Assembly (NCBI RefSeq): GCF_052030545.1
Contig: NZ_JBPDIH010000003.1
Location: 577,821-641,820 of the forward strand
Length of the DNA stretch: 64,000 nt
Direction: 5' to 3'
Source of the DNA: CANMXU01 sp052030545
GTDB lineage: Bacteria > Pseudomonadota > Gammaproteobacteria > Enterobacterales > Alteromonadaceae
Below, piece after piece: positions 1-7,995 of the stretch. A program made the translations under genes and the position numbers. A model generated the notes under the pieces. That model did no database searches. It was not told the origin of the DNA and saw only the letters and a program-made list of their open reading frames with translations. How positions within the stretch are numbered: position 1 is the stretch's first letter; each line of letters starts with the position of its first letter.

Positions 1-159
1 CTAGATTGCGACCAAGCAATAGACGCAAATACCGCGGTAACTGTGGTATTTAAGCAAGCCGCAGCCAAAAGCCAAACGCTAGATGGCAAAGTACTGCGTT
101 GTATACAACAAGACAGTGGCTGGTTTGAAATTGCCTTAGTATTAGTCGATCGCGATTAG
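1..159 (+). CDS. C-terminal end of a truncated gene, possibly PilZ-like
   Basis: An open frame runs from the first base to a TAG at 157-159 and gives 52 residues, so the gene starts outside the window. The tail has alternating hydrophobic strands (GKVLRC, then GWFEIALVLVD) that resemble the last beta strands of a PilZ c-di-GMP-binding domain. The resemblance is weak and no binding motif (RxxxR, D/NxSxxG) is inside the window. It precedes the ParA gene by 80 bases on the same strand. Function is not assigned. Confidence 0.5.
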   Translation, partial: LDCDQAIDANTAVTVVFKQAAAKSQTLDGKVLRCIQQDSGWFEIALVLVDRD

Positions 160-239
160 TATTAATATTTCAACTATACTGATAGCACTTGCTATAAACA
201 ACGTTGACCCTAAATTGAGTAGTAGAAGGAATTAACAAC

Positions 240-908
240 ATGATGATATTAGTTGGTGGCGAAAAAGGTGGTAGCGGTAAAAGTTGCCTCGCCCAAAACT
301 TAGCTGTCTTTTTTGCTAGCAAAAAAAATGCAATTGTATTGATGGTTGATTGTGACCCACAACGCACTACCTCTGACTGGATACAAGCGAGAAATGGTGA
401 CCCATCGTTACCGGCAATTAACTGTATTCAGCTTTACGGAAAGATTCGCAACGATTTACTTAGCCTTAATCAACATTATGACTACGTAATAGTTGATTGT
501 GGCGGTCAAGATAACCTCGCTTTACGTGCCGCGATGTCGGTTGCCGATCATGTACTTATTCCGCTAAGACCGAAACGTCGCGATTTAAAAACTGTTCCTC
601 ATATGGAAGACATGCTCAGCACCTGTAAAATGGTGAATCCCAAAATGTTAGCATCGTTTGTTATTACTCAGTGTCCGTCATTACCTAATCAAGCAGGGCG
701 CATTATTGAAGCAAAAGAAGTCTGTAGTTCATTTGGTATTAACGTGTTAAATGCGGTTACATACAACAGAAACGTTTATGATGATAGCGAAGAGCAAGGT
801 TCATCGGTAATTGAAATAGAGCCAGAAGGTAAAGCGGCACTGGAAATGATCGCAATTGCTGAAGAATTATTGGCCATGAAACCGGACAATTCGCATGAGT
901 TTAACTGA
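240..908 (+). CDS. ParA/MinD-family P-loop ATPase
   Basis: The protein has 222 residues. It carries the deviant Walker A motif KGGSGKS at residues 9-15, a VDCDPQ switch segment in the mid-30s and a VIVDCGGQD Walker B-like strand near residue 85. This is the layout of short ParA ATPases, which dimerise on ATP and bind DNA or membrane to position cargo. An SD-like aaggaat lies 8 bases before the ATG; a second ATG follows directly. The stop overlaps the next gene by 14 bases, so the two are probably translationally coupled. The partner is not ParB but a ribbon-helix-helix-like protein, as in small plasmid ParA/ParG systems. The chromosomal location and lack of visible parS sites leave the cargo unknown. 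Confidence 0.85.
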   Translation: MMILVGGEKGGSGKSCLAQNLAVFFASKKNAIVLMVDCDPQRTTSDWIQARNGDPSLPAINCIQLYGKIRNDLLSLNQHYDYVIVDCGGQDNLALRAAMSVADHVLIPLRPKRRDLKTVPHMEDMLSTCKMVNPKMLASFVITQCPSLPNQAGRIIEAKEVCSSFGINVLNAVTYNRNVYDDSEEQGSSVIEIEPEGKAALEMIAIAEELLAMKPDNSHEFN

Positions 909-1368
909 TTTAAAAAAATCGTCTGACGATAAAGGTAAAAAGAAAAAATTTACTGTCGATGAATTCATTTCAGATTCAGAAAACTACGCCAAAGGCTCAC
1001 CTGAAATTGTCAGTAGTGACGTTGCCAAACAACACGACTTAGCCAAAGCAATAGAAGGCGCTCGTGCATTAGTGGAACGACGCGCCGAGCAAGAGCGCTT
1101 AGGCATCAAGGCAAGTAATAAAAAGATCAGCTCGAAAAAAGTCACTAAGATCAAAAAATCGCCAGCTAAACCTCGCGATCCAAACAAGAAAAAGCCATTT
1201 CGACATGCCACATTTACCCTAAGCGAAGAAGTGATTGCCCAGCTGCAATTTTTAGCCAACGAAACGGGCTTAGCTAAATCGCACATTGTCCGTATTTTAA
1301 TTAATGAATTAGACGACCAAGAAAAAGTTGAACAGCTAAAACAATCGCTCGATGATAAACTAGATTAG
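895..1368 (+). CDS. Lysine-rich protein with C-terminal ribbon-helix-helix-like domain, ParA partner
   Basis: The protein has 157 residues and overlaps the ParA gene by 14 bases. Residues 1-100 are charged and low in complexity, rich in Lys, and probably disordered. From about residue 103 the pattern is a short strand (HATFTLS), a helix (EEVIAQLQFLANETG) and a second helix (KSHIVRILINEL), which fits a MetJ/Arc/CopG-type fold that binds DNA as a dimer. A disordered basic tail plus RHH domain next to ParA resembles ParG/Omega centromere-binding proteins, although their RHH is also C-terminal and they are shorter. I infer a DNA-binding adaptor for the ParA; the binding site is unknown. Confidence 0.7.
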   Translation: MSLTDLKKSSDDKGKKKKFTVDEFISDSENYAKGSPEIVSSDVAKQHDLAKAIEGARALVERRAEQERLGIKASNKKISSKKVTKIKKSPAKPRDPNKKKPFRHATFTLSEEVIAQLQFLANETGLAKSHIVRILINELDDQEKVEQLKQSLDDKLD

Positions 1369-1406
1369 TTCGCAACGTGAAAATTACGCAATAAATTGCT
1401 ATTAAA

Positions 1407-1436
1407 GCCATTACAGTTATCCGTAATGGCTTTTTA
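1407..1436 (+). terminator. Rho-independent terminator after the parA-RHH pair
   Basis: The arms GCCATTAC (1407-1414) and GTAATGGC (1423-1430) form an 8-bp stem with an 8-base loop, followed directly by TTTTTATTT. It lies 39 bases after the stop of the RHH gene. Confidence 0.85.
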
Positions 1437-1685
1437 TTTCCCTCAAAATAGATAAAATTTGCACCGTTACCTATCACTTAAGTCGCTATTTCAAGCTACG
1501 CAGTGGCGAATAATCAGACAAAAATTATCCCTAGTGACAGGCAAACTGCACGAGGATCCGCCAATGTGACCATTAAATCGGCGTAAAAAGTTGCAAAAAA
1601 GCACATGTTTTGTTCGTTTTTGGCTTGATAACCTATTGATATTAAATATTTTTGCAAAGACTTTAGCGATAAATATGATAAAGAC

Positions 1686-1714
1686 TAGCATTAGCTTTTC
1701 ACTTTCACTATAAT
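1686..1714 (+). promoter_or_regulatory. Probable promoter of rpmB-rpmG
   Basis: A perfect TATAAT -10 box lies at 1709-1714, 80 bases before rpmB, in an otherwise gene-free stretch (1369-1794). The hexamer 17 bases upstream (TAGCAT) is a poor -35 match, so the promoter would depend on its -10 box or an activator. Confidence 0.45.
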
Positions 1715-1794
1715 ATGCCACCTTTTTCAGGATCCCGAGGCGACGGTCTTGGGGAAATATAGCTCGAGCTGAAATTAATTTTGGAGTGACTCAC

Positions 1795-2031
1795 ATGTCT
1801 AAAGTTTGCCAAGTAACAGGCAAAAAACCAGTCGTAGGGAACAACCGTTCTCACGCAAGAAACGCGACTCGTCGTCGTTTCTTACCTAACCTTCAATCTC
1901 ACCGTTTTTGGGTTGAGAGTGAAAACCGTTTCGTTAAATTACGTTTAACTCCGAAAGGAATGCGTATTATCGATAAAAAAGGTATTGATGCAGTTTTAAC
2001 TGACATTCGTGCCCGTGGCGAAAAAGTTTAA
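1795..2031 (+). CDS. rpmB: 50S ribosomal protein L28
   Basis: The 78-residue protein starts MSKVCQVTGKKP and contains NNRSHARNATRRRFLPNLQ, the diagnostic L28 core, at normal family length. It is a structural component of the large ribosomal subunit. The ATG at 1795 is preceded by a GGAG at 1783-1786 with 8-base spacing; an in-frame GTG at 1786 overlaps that SD and is rejected. rpmG follows after 9 bases, as in most gammaproteobacteria, so the two form one operon. Confidence 0.97.
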   Translation: MSKVCQVTGKKPVVGNNRSHARNATRRRFLPNLQSHRFWVESENRFVKLRLTPKGMRIIDKKGIDAVLTDIRARGEKV

Positions 2032-2040
2032 GGAATCATC

Positions 2041-2196
2041 ATGCGTGATAAAATTCGTTTAGTTTCTAGCGCTGGTACAGGTCATTTTTATACTACTGAT
2101 AAGAATAAAAAGACCATGCCAGAGAAAATGGAAATCAAAAAGTTTGATCCTAAAGCACGTAAACACGTGATTTATAAAGAAGCTAAAATCAAGTAA
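2041..2196 (+). CDS. rpmG: 50S ribosomal protein L33
   Basis: A 51-residue reading frame begins MRDKIRLVSSAGTGHFYTT and ends KHVIYKEAKIK, matching L33 along its length. This form lacks the zinc-binding cysteines of the Cys-plus type. An SD-like AAGGAAT lies between the rpmB stop and this ATG. It is followed within 15 bases by a strong terminator, so rpmB-rpmG form a two-gene transcript. Confidence 0.97.
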   Translation: MRDKIRLVSSAGTGHFYTTDKNKKTMPEKMEIKKFDPKARKHVIYKEAKIK

Positions 2197-2210
2197 TTGA
2201 TAGCTTTTGT

Positions 2211-2240
2211 AAAAACCCGGTCTTTACCGGGTTTTTTATT
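2211..2240 (+). terminator. Rho-independent terminator after rpmG
   Basis: The arms AAAAACCCGGT and ACCGGGTTTTT flank a CTTT-type loop and run into a T tract at 2232-2237. The A-rich 5' side could allow function on the opposite strand too. Confidence 0.9.
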
Positions 2241-2293
2241 GCCTAAAATTTCGTATCATAGCGCTATTCATTATTTTAACCAGTACCGCGGTC

Positions 2294-2782
2294 ATGAAAC
2301 TTTCAAAAGCAGCATGGAACAATGTCATTATCTTTTCGGTTATGGGCATGATTCTACTGATCAACCTGAACAGCCAAGACACATCTAACACTGCCCAAGA
2401 TAATGCGTCTGCCAGTGAAATCGCCCTGCTGACAGAGCAACAACATATTCTCACCTTAGCGGTAAACCAAGAGTTTCTTATTGAACGCATTGGCAAATCA
2501 TGGCGAGCAACGCCGGAAAAGCTCAGTGAACAAGCGATAGAGCAAATGGTACTGGCTTGGCAACAAAATAGCGGCGTACCGCTAGCAACAGCGCCAGTGG
2601 TCATTGCTGAAAATGCCACTAGAGTCACCATTGAACTGGCCGGCGAACAAGCACCGCTTGTCTATAGTTTATATTTAACTGAGCAAGTATTGCTTGTTTA
2701 TCACCATAACCAAGATATTTGGCTACAATTACCGAAAGTTATCGACCAACAACTGTTGCCTGCCAACATCTTTTTTGAATAA
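2294..2782 (+). CDS. Membrane-anchored protein of unknown function
   Basis: The protein has 162 residues and I do not recognise the family. Residues about 9-25 (NVIIFSVMGMILLINL) form a single transmembrane segment or uncleaved signal anchor. The remainder should be periplasmic: a helical stretch with EQQHILTLAVNQEFLIERIGKSWRA, followed by a strand-rich part ending in KVIDQQLLPANIFF. There are no cysteines and no visible catalytic motif. It lies between rpmG and an ATP-grasp gene, 33 bases before the latter on the same strand, which suggests co-transcription but does not indicate a job. Confidence 0.75.
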   Translation: MKLSKAAWNNVIIFSVMGMILLINLNSQDTSNTAQDNASASEIALLTEQQHILTLAVNQEFLIERIGKSWRATPEKLSEQAIEQMVLAWQQNSGVPLATAPVVIAENATRVTIELAGEQAPLVYSLYLTEQVLLVYHHNQDIWLQLPKVIDQQLLPANIFFE

Positions 2783-2815
2783 CATCTCGACTCACCATAT
2801 TTTTTAGGATCTCTG

Positions 2816-3694
2816 ATGAATAAATGCGCAATATTAACCATGGACTGCTTAGATGACTTTGAAGCCTATGATGAACTTATTATCGCACCGCTTGCGCAAC
2901 TCGGCTGGCAAGCAAGCATGGTTTCATGGCGTGATAGCACGGTAAACTGGAATGATTACCAGGCGGTCATTATTCGCTCGCCTTGGGACTATCAAGACGA
3001 TGCACCGGCATTTCTTGAAGTATTAAAAAATATCGAGCAGTCATCAGCACATTTAGAAAACAACTTAGCGACAGTCGCTTGGAATATTGATAAGTCTTAT
3101 TTAAAAGCACTTGCAGCAAACAACGTCGCTATTGTGCCAACGTTATGGCCAGAAACGTTTAATGAACAAGATCTTAGTCAGTACTTTAAGCATTTTGGTG
3201 TAGAACAACTTATTTTAAAACCTCGCATCAGCGCCAATGCCGACAATACCTACTGGCTGAAAAAAGAAAGTTATCAATCAAAGCTGCCAGAATTAAACAA
3301 GGTGTTTAATAGCACAGACTTTATGGCGCAGCCTTTTATTGAAAATATTCTTAAAGAGGGTGAATATTCGTTGTTTTATTTTAATGGTCAGTACAGTCAT
3401 GCCATTTTGAAAACCCCAAAAAACAATGATTTTCGTGTACAAGAAGAACACGGTGGCACGTTAAAAACCATCACGCCAGAAGCGCAATTAACCCGCTGTG
3501 CTGAAAACGCTATGTCGGCGATTGAACAAACCAACGGCATGCCACTGTATGCCAGGGTAGACTTTGTTCGTTACCAAAACAGCTTTGTTTTAATGGAAGC
3601 GGAGCTTATTGAGCCGTCGCTATATTTTAATATGGATCCAGCGTCACCACAGCGTTTCGCGCAAGCGTTTGTTAAGCGCATGGAGCAATTATAA
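2816..3694 (+). CDS. ATP-grasp family ligase (RimK/DcsG-like)
   Basis: The protein has 292 residues. An N-terminal Rossmann-like segment (CAILTMD..., then VIIRSPWDYQDD) precedes an ATP-grasp fold: ILKPRISANADNTYW as the nucleotide-binding strand-loop, then FMAQPFI, the glycine-containing GEYSLFYFNG, and the C-terminal metal-binding strand DFVRYQNSFVLMEAELIEPSLYF. The layout matches RimK/cycloserine-biosynthesis-protein-like ATP-grasp enzymes, which ligate a carboxylate to an amine through an acyl-phosphate. The substrate cannot be read from sequence. It abuts mutM with no gap (TAA then ATG), so the pair is probably coupled. Confidence 0.75.
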   Translation: MNKCAILTMDCLDDFEAYDELIIAPLAQLGWQASMVSWRDSTVNWNDYQAVIIRSPWDYQDDAPAFLEVLKNIEQSSAHLENNLATVAWNIDKSYLKALAANNVAIVPTLWPETFNEQDLSQYFKHFGVEQLILKPRISANADNTYWLKKESYQSKLPELNKVFNSTDFMAQPFIENILKEGEYSLFYFNGQYSHAILKTPKNNDFRVQEEHGGTLKTITPEAQLTRCAENAMSAIEQTNGMPLYARVDFVRYQNSFVLMEAELIEPSLYFNMDPASPQRFAQAFVKRMEQL

Positions 3695-4510
3695 ATGCCT
3701 GAATTACCAGAAGTCGAAGTATGTCGATTAGGCATTAGCCCTCATGTACTTAAGCAAAAAGTTGCCAAGGTAACGGTACGTAATCGCCAGCTTAGGTGGC
3801 TCATTCCTGAAGAGGTAAGCACTTTAGTTGGGCAAACGGTTGAATCGGTAGAGCGACGTTCAAAATATTTGTTATTGCGCCTACAAACCGGCACCTTGCT
3901 AATACACTTGGGCATGTCGGGCACCATTCGAGTGATTGATAAAAATACAGCAGTGGCTAAGCATGACCACTTTGATTTAGTGCTTGAGAACAACAAAGCA
4001 TTGCGCTTAAACGATCCACGCCGTTTTGGTGCGGTATTGTTTTTCCCTGAGCATATCGACGAACAAGGCTTGCTGGCCAAACTTGGTCCTGAGCCATTAA
4101 CCGACGAGTTTAACGCTGACTATTTATTTGCCAAAGCCAAGAACCGCAAAGTGCCAATTAAAACTTTTTTAATGAATAATCAGGTGGTTGTTGGCGTCGG
4201 GAATATTTATGCCAACGAAGCATTATTTAAAGCAGGCATCTTGCCAACAGCGCTTACCGGCACGATTTCAAAAAAACGCTTCGAGCAGCTTACCGCTATC
4301 ATTAAGCAAGTACTTAGCGATGCGATAAAGCAGGGCGGTACCACCTTAAAAGATTTTACCCAAGCAGACGGTCGTCCGGGGTATTTTGCGCAAAAATTAC
4401 AGGTTTATGGTCGAGCAGGAAAAAAATGTTTGGCCTGTGAAACGATATTAGAGGAAGTAAGGCAAAGCAATCGCAGCTCGGTATTTTGCCCTAACTGTCA
4501 AAATAATTAA
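3695..4510 (+). CDS. mutM: Formamidopyrimidine-DNA glycosylase (Fpg/MutM)
   Basis: The 271-residue protein begins MPELPEVEV. After Met removal Pro2 is the Schiff-base nucleophile and Glu3 the general acid. The helix-two-turn-helix part contains VVGVGNIYANEALF. The C-terminal zinc finger is complete, with Cys245, Cys248, Cys265 and Cys268 (CLAC...CPNC). The enzyme removes 8-oxoguanine and FaPy lesions and cleaves the strand by beta/delta elimination in base excision repair. It follows the ATP-grasp gene without spacing. Length and motifs are normal. Confidence 0.97.
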   Translation: MPELPEVEVCRLGISPHVLKQKVAKVTVRNRQLRWLIPEEVSTLVGQTVESVERRSKYLLLRLQTGTLLIHLGMSGTIRVIDKNTAVAKHDHFDLVLENNKALRLNDPRRFGAVLFFPEHIDEQGLLAKLGPEPLTDEFNADYLFAKAKNRKVPIKTFLMNNQVVVGVGNIYANEALFKAGILPTALTGTISKKRFEQLTAIIKQVLSDAIKQGGTTLKDFTQADGRPGYFAQKLQVYGRAGKKCLACETILEEVRQSNRSSVFCPNCQNN

Positions 4511-4723
4511 AGTTACCAGTAAAAATTATCATTAAACTTCCTGTTTTCCACTTTTTCACTTGAACCGTACTAAATTCTTTACAAATAAATATCATAGATT
4601 TTAGCTATAATTTTACTTTGTTACGTAACTTCTCTAATTTTGTAATCTAGCTTTGGTCAAGGATGAATTAAGCTATCTAATCTATCCTTCCAATATATTT
4701 TTCAATTATTTCAAGGAAGATAA

Positions 4724-5536
4724 ATGGTAAAATTATTTTTAGTTTCACTTATATTTATGGTCAACCTTTTTAACATAAATTCTAGCTATGCAGCAAAGCT
4801 TTTGGTATGCAATTCATGCGAAACCTATATGCAAGCAGTTAATACAGCTTCCAATGTTTTAAAATCTTCCAACAAATTTTCTGGGAATATCTTTGTTGGA
4901 AATATACAAGACAACGTTAATTATGGCTTTTATGTATCACCTGGCGGTAAAGGAGATGAAGGTGAAAAAAGTTCAGGAATTAATATAGTATCGATACCTG
5001 TTAATGCTTATGCACAAGCTGAATTTTCCGCTTTAAGTGAATCTCAATTATATGTGTTGTCTAGGAAAGCTATAGACGTTCCTGCCGATTCTGGTTTTAA
5101 GTCAGCATGGGATATTGCTCAAGTTCCTGCTAATCGGGATTTATTTGATGCCTGGTTTGAAGAAAATCACTCTTTTAAGTATTGGAGTACGTGGACAGCA
5201 TCATCCTTTGGAAGTATTCTTTTTTCACCACTGGCTGGTATAGAGATACAGTTTACATTTTCAGATGGTAGTCAAATTATCATGTCAGCTCCTATGCTTG
5301 CTAATGCTGTTGCTAAGTTTACTTATTTAGATAATTCTGCTTCGATAGATAATAATAGAATTCCCGATGCAGGGACTGAAATTTCAGGTGGCTATATTTT
5401 CAATGATCAAGCCGCGATGGATGAATTTGTGAATGCTGCACTTACATATGGAATAGAGGTTTCTTTTAATACTTCTGGCGGTGGTACATGCCCCCCAGGT
5501 TATGTTTGTTACATTACGGTTAATGACTCTCAATAG
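4724..5536 (+). CDS. Exported protein of unknown function
   Basis: The protein has 270 residues. Residues 1-23 are a Sec signal peptide (hydrophobic core then SSYA-AK). The mature part opens with a cysteine pair, LLVCNSCETYMQ, and ends with CPPGYVC, so disulphides are likely in the periplasm or outside the cell. No family is recognised. A good SD (AAGGAAG) lies 7 bases before the ATG. The gene is clearly more AT-rich and uses more A/T-ending codons than mutM or coaD. Together with the following small membrane gene it forms an accessory islet ended by a strong terminator. Horizontal origin is an inference from composition only. Confidence 0.75.
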   Translation: MVKLFLVSLIFMVNLFNINSSYAAKLLVCNSCETYMQAVNTASNVLKSSNKFSGNIFVGNIQDNVNYGFYVSPGGKGDEGEKSSGINIVSIPVNAYAQAEFSALSESQLYVLSRKAIDVPADSGFKSAWDIAQVPANRDLFDAWFEENHSFKYWSTWTASSFGSILFSPLAGIEIQFTFSDGSQIIMSAPMLANAVAKFTYLDNSASIDNNRIPDAGTEISGGYIFNDQAAMDEFVNAALTYGIEVSFNTSGGGTCPPGYVCYITVNDSQ

Positions 5537-5565
5537 TATTATCAATTTAATAGTAGGTAAATTGT

Positions 5566-5787
5566 ATGAATTTATTTGAAATGATTCGTCAAGGTGAAAT
5601 TTCTTTTTTTTCTGCCTTTATAGTAATAGAAATGGTAGTTGTTTCTATAATTTGCTTTATGCTTGCAAAAGATAAGCAAAGAAACTTAGTGGTTGCATCT
5701 GTTCTGGGGATAATACCAATTGTTAATGTACTTATCTGCTTTTATTATATCGGGGTTAGTAAAAAAATAATGCTTGCTAATAAGTAA
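5566..5787 (+). CDS. Small two-helix membrane protein of unknown function
   Basis: The protein has 73 residues with two clear hydrophobic segments: about residues 14-34 (FFSAFIVIEMVVVSIICFML) and 44-63 (VASVLGIIPIVNVLICFYYI), separated by a short basic loop (KDKQRN). It starts 29 bases after the exported protein on the same strand with a weak SD (GTAGG), and shares its AT-rich composition. A role together with that protein is inferred from adjacency only. Confidence 0.65.
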   Translation: MNLFEMIRQGEISFFSAFIVIEMVVVSIICFMLAKDKQRNLVVASVLGIIPIVNVLICFYYIGVSKKIMLANK

Positions 5788-5816
5788 TATTATTTTTGTT
5801 TGATATCTATTAATCA

Positions 5817-5857
5817 ATAGACCTAGTATTACCTTAAGTACTAGGTCTATATTTTTT
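5817..5857 (+). terminator. Strong terminator ending the AT-rich pair
   Basis: The arms ATAGACCTAGTA (5817-5828) and TACTAGGTCTAT (5839-5850) are perfect 12-bp complements with a 10-base loop, followed by ATTTTTT. It separates this pair from the convergent coaD gene. Confidence 0.9.
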
Positions 5858-5909
5858 AAAAAGAAAGTAGCTATAAATTAATAGTCTATCAATACAATGC
5901 TTAACCAAA

Positions 5910-6395
5910 CTAACGGGTTTTAATTGCCGCAATTAATTCTGTTTTTACAAACGGATGAACAAATTGGCTAACATCGCCTTGGTGAATCGCGACTTCTTTC
6001 ACTAACGTCGATGAGATAAAGGAATTTTCTTCGGCAGGTGTTAAAAATACACTTTCTAAATCGGGTGATAAACGGCGATTCATATTCGCCAACTGAAACT
6101 CATACTCAAAGTCTGACACCGCGCGTAAACCCCGAATTAAGACATTCGCCTGATTATTCTTAGCAAAATCCACCAACAAACCACTAAAGCCCACCACGCT
6201 AACATTGTCTAAATCTTTAGTAACTTCTTCGATCATAGCAACGCGCTTTTGCAAATCAAACAAAGGCTTTTTACTTGGACTTGCCGCTACGCCAACAATC
6301 ACTTCATTAAATAAACGACTGGCACGTTCGATTAGATCGCTATGACCATTGGTAACTGGGTCAAAAGTGCCCGGATAAATTGCTTTAACGCTCAT
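5910..6395 (-). CDS. coaD: Phosphopantetheine adenylyltransferase
   Basis: The 161-residue protein begins MSVKAIYPGTFDPVTNGH. The nucleotidyltransferase T-x-G-H signature sits at residues 15-18 and the C-terminal ISSTLVKE motif (S/T-S-S/T-xx-R/K) is present. The enzyme transfers AMP from ATP to 4'-phosphopantetheine, the penultimate step of coenzyme A synthesis, as a cytoplasmic hexamer. It is monocistronic here, convergent with the AT-rich pair and divergent from the TetR gene. The length is typical. Confidence 0.97.
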   Translation of the reverse strand: MSVKAIYPGTFDPVTNGHSDLIERASRLFNEVIVGVAASPSKKPLFDLQKRVAMIEEVTKDLDNVSVVGFSGLLVDFAKNNQANVLIRGLRAVSDFEYEFQLANMNRRLSPDLESVFLTPAEENSFISSTLVKEVAIHQGDVSQFVHPFVKTELIAAIKTR

Positions 6396-6565
6396 GTGGT
6401 TAACTTATTCAGTATAAAGTGGCCATTATTGTAAATTGCCAGTTTGTAAAATAACAACAAAGAAAGGCAATTTTATTAAAGTATTTACTCAAAATACTTT
6501 ATTTTTGCCGTTTTTTGATAGTATGATGGTTGAATTCATTTTTTAACTGGGAAGAACGACAGTAT

Positions 6566-7225
6566 ATGAAAACCCGTGATAAAATAATCCATGCTAGTAT
6601 TTCATTATTTAATGAGCAAGGAGAGCGAAATGTCACTACCAATCATATTGCTGCCCACTTAGGTATTAGCCCGGGTAATTTGTATTACCATTTTCGCAAT
6701 AAAGAAGACATTATTTTGTCGATTTATGAAGAATATGCTCGCAGCTTACTGCTTGATATTTTCCCTGTTGTCTCTCCTGATGTTAAACCCCTAGATGCCA
6801 TTATTTTATACATGGATGCGGTATTTCAGGCGATGATGAAGTTTCGTTTTTTCTACAGCAATTTACCTGTTTTACTCGCCAAAAACCCAAGTTTGCGCGA
6901 AAAGTACGTCGAAGTACAAAAATGCATTGCTGACCGTGTAAGTGAGTTATTACTATCGCTTCGCGCAGCCGGTATGGTTGATTTCCAAGATGAAGACTTA
7001 CCCGATATTGTCAGTATTTTGCGTCTTGTGAATACATTCTGGCTAAGCTTTTATCAAACACAAACCAGTAAAGTCGAAATTAATGACTCGGTGTTTTACG
7101 AAGGCGTATTGAAAATTTTGGTGATCATTCACCCATATGCAACCGAACAAGCCTTACCTGAATTTTTAAAAGCCCGTGAAATGTACCGCGAGCGTTTTAA
7201 AGCGGCGTTAGAACAGAAGTCTTAA
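6566..7225 (+). CDS. TetR/AcrR-family transcriptional regulator
   Basis: The protein has 219 residues. The N-terminal helix-turn-helix is clear: TRDKIIHASISLFNEQG, then NVTTNHIAAHLGISPGNLYYHFRNKEDII, the most conserved part of TetR proteins. The remaining 160 residues are a helical ligand or dimerisation domain of the type often called a transcriptional repressor C-terminal. I start at ATG 6566 because it precedes the HTH by the usual distance and has an SD-like GGGAAGA upstream; an upstream TTG at 6530 would add 12 residues. No target operator was found. It is divergent from coaD and convergent with kdkA. Confidence 0.88.
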   Translation: MKTRDKIIHASISLFNEQGERNVTTNHIAAHLGISPGNLYYHFRNKEDIILSIYEEYARSLLLDIFPVVSPDVKPLDAIILYMDAVFQAMMKFRFFYSNLPVLLAKNPSLREKYVEVQKCIADRVSELLLSLRAAGMVDFQDEDLPDIVSILRLVNTFWLSFYQTQTSKVEINDSVFYEGVLKILVIIHPYATEQALPEFLKAREMYRERFKAALEQKS

Positions 7226-7235
7226 ACGCTAAAGC

Positions 7236-7979
7236 TTAGCGATTATAACCAGCCATTAACTGTTGCCAGTGACTCTTTTGCCAATGAAAATTGGCAATTT
7301 TCCCATGTTCTTTCTCAAATGAGCGCAACAAGCGTGCTAAATTTGCTTGTTGCCACTTAATATCAACGTTACGTTGCTCACCACGATCAAAATCGATTAA
7401 CCAAACTTTATCTTGGCTATCGAGCAGAATATTGTGCGCGTTCAAATCATGGTGGTAAATGCCTTGTTGGTGAAAACTTGCGATAACCTGCCCAACATTT
7501 TGCCATTGCTCGGCTGACAAGCTTTGCTTAGACAACACGCCAACCAAGTCTTGTGCGTTTTCAATACGTGAGCTCAGTAAATCGGCTTGATAAGTTAACC
7601 CGTTTTTTACCACACGACAGGCAACAGGTTTAGGCGCTGGCAGTCCTTTATCGTGCATTAAGGTTAATAAATTAAACTCTGCAAAGGCACGAGTAGCCGC
7701 AAGCGAGCTAAAAAAATAACTGTCGTTAATAAGCTTACCGATCAAACCACCACGGTAATAATGACGCAATACCCACTGATTTTGTTGGGCGGTTTCAATA
7801 AAATAGGTGATGCCTCGACCATGGGCTTGGCCAACAACTTGCTGCTTAGCTAACCAGTATTGGCTAGATAACATTTCAGGCTCAAAATGTTCAATGAGCT
7901 GCTGATTATGCAGACAAAAGACGTTATTGTGCTTAGTGTGAATAATAGGGCTAGTCGCTGTATTTTTGTCTGTTGTCAA
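7236..7979 (-). CDS. kdkA: 3-deoxy-D-manno-octulosonic acid (Kdo) kinase
   Basis: The 247-residue protein has the eukaryotic-like small-kinase layout of KdkA: a lysine-containing N-lobe (GLIGKLINDSYFFS), the catalytic loop HDLNAHNILL and the metal-binding DFDRG. It phosphorylates the 4-OH of a single Kdo on lipid A at the inner membrane, typical of gammaproteobacteria that carry one phosphorylated Kdo. It follows waaA on the same strand by 16 bases, so both act on the same intermediate. The start used here is a TTG at 7979; no ATG gives a full-length N-lobe. Confidence 0.92.
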   Translation of the reverse strand: MTTDKNTATSPIIHTKHNNVFCLHNQQLIEHFEPEMLSSQYWLAKQQVVGQAHGRGITYFIETAQQNQWVLRHYYRGGLIGKLINDSYFFSSLAATRAFAEFNLLTLMHDKGLPAPKPVACRVVKNGLTYQADLLSSRIENAQDLVGVLSKQSLSAEQWQNVGQVIASFHQQGIYHHDLNAHNILLDSQDKVWLIDFDRGEQRNVDIKWQQANLARLLRSFEKEHGKIANFHWQKSHWQQLMAGYNR

Positions 7980-7995
7980 AATAAAACCATCACTT

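Noticed and set aside
1786..1794. GTG start three codons upstream for rpmB
   Set aside because: It overlaps the GGAG Shine-Dalgarno; L28 starts at MSKVCQ.
7222..7246. CGCTAA-AGC-TTAGCG hairpin at the tetR/kdkA junction as terminator
   Set aside because: Six-base stem without a T tract on either strand.
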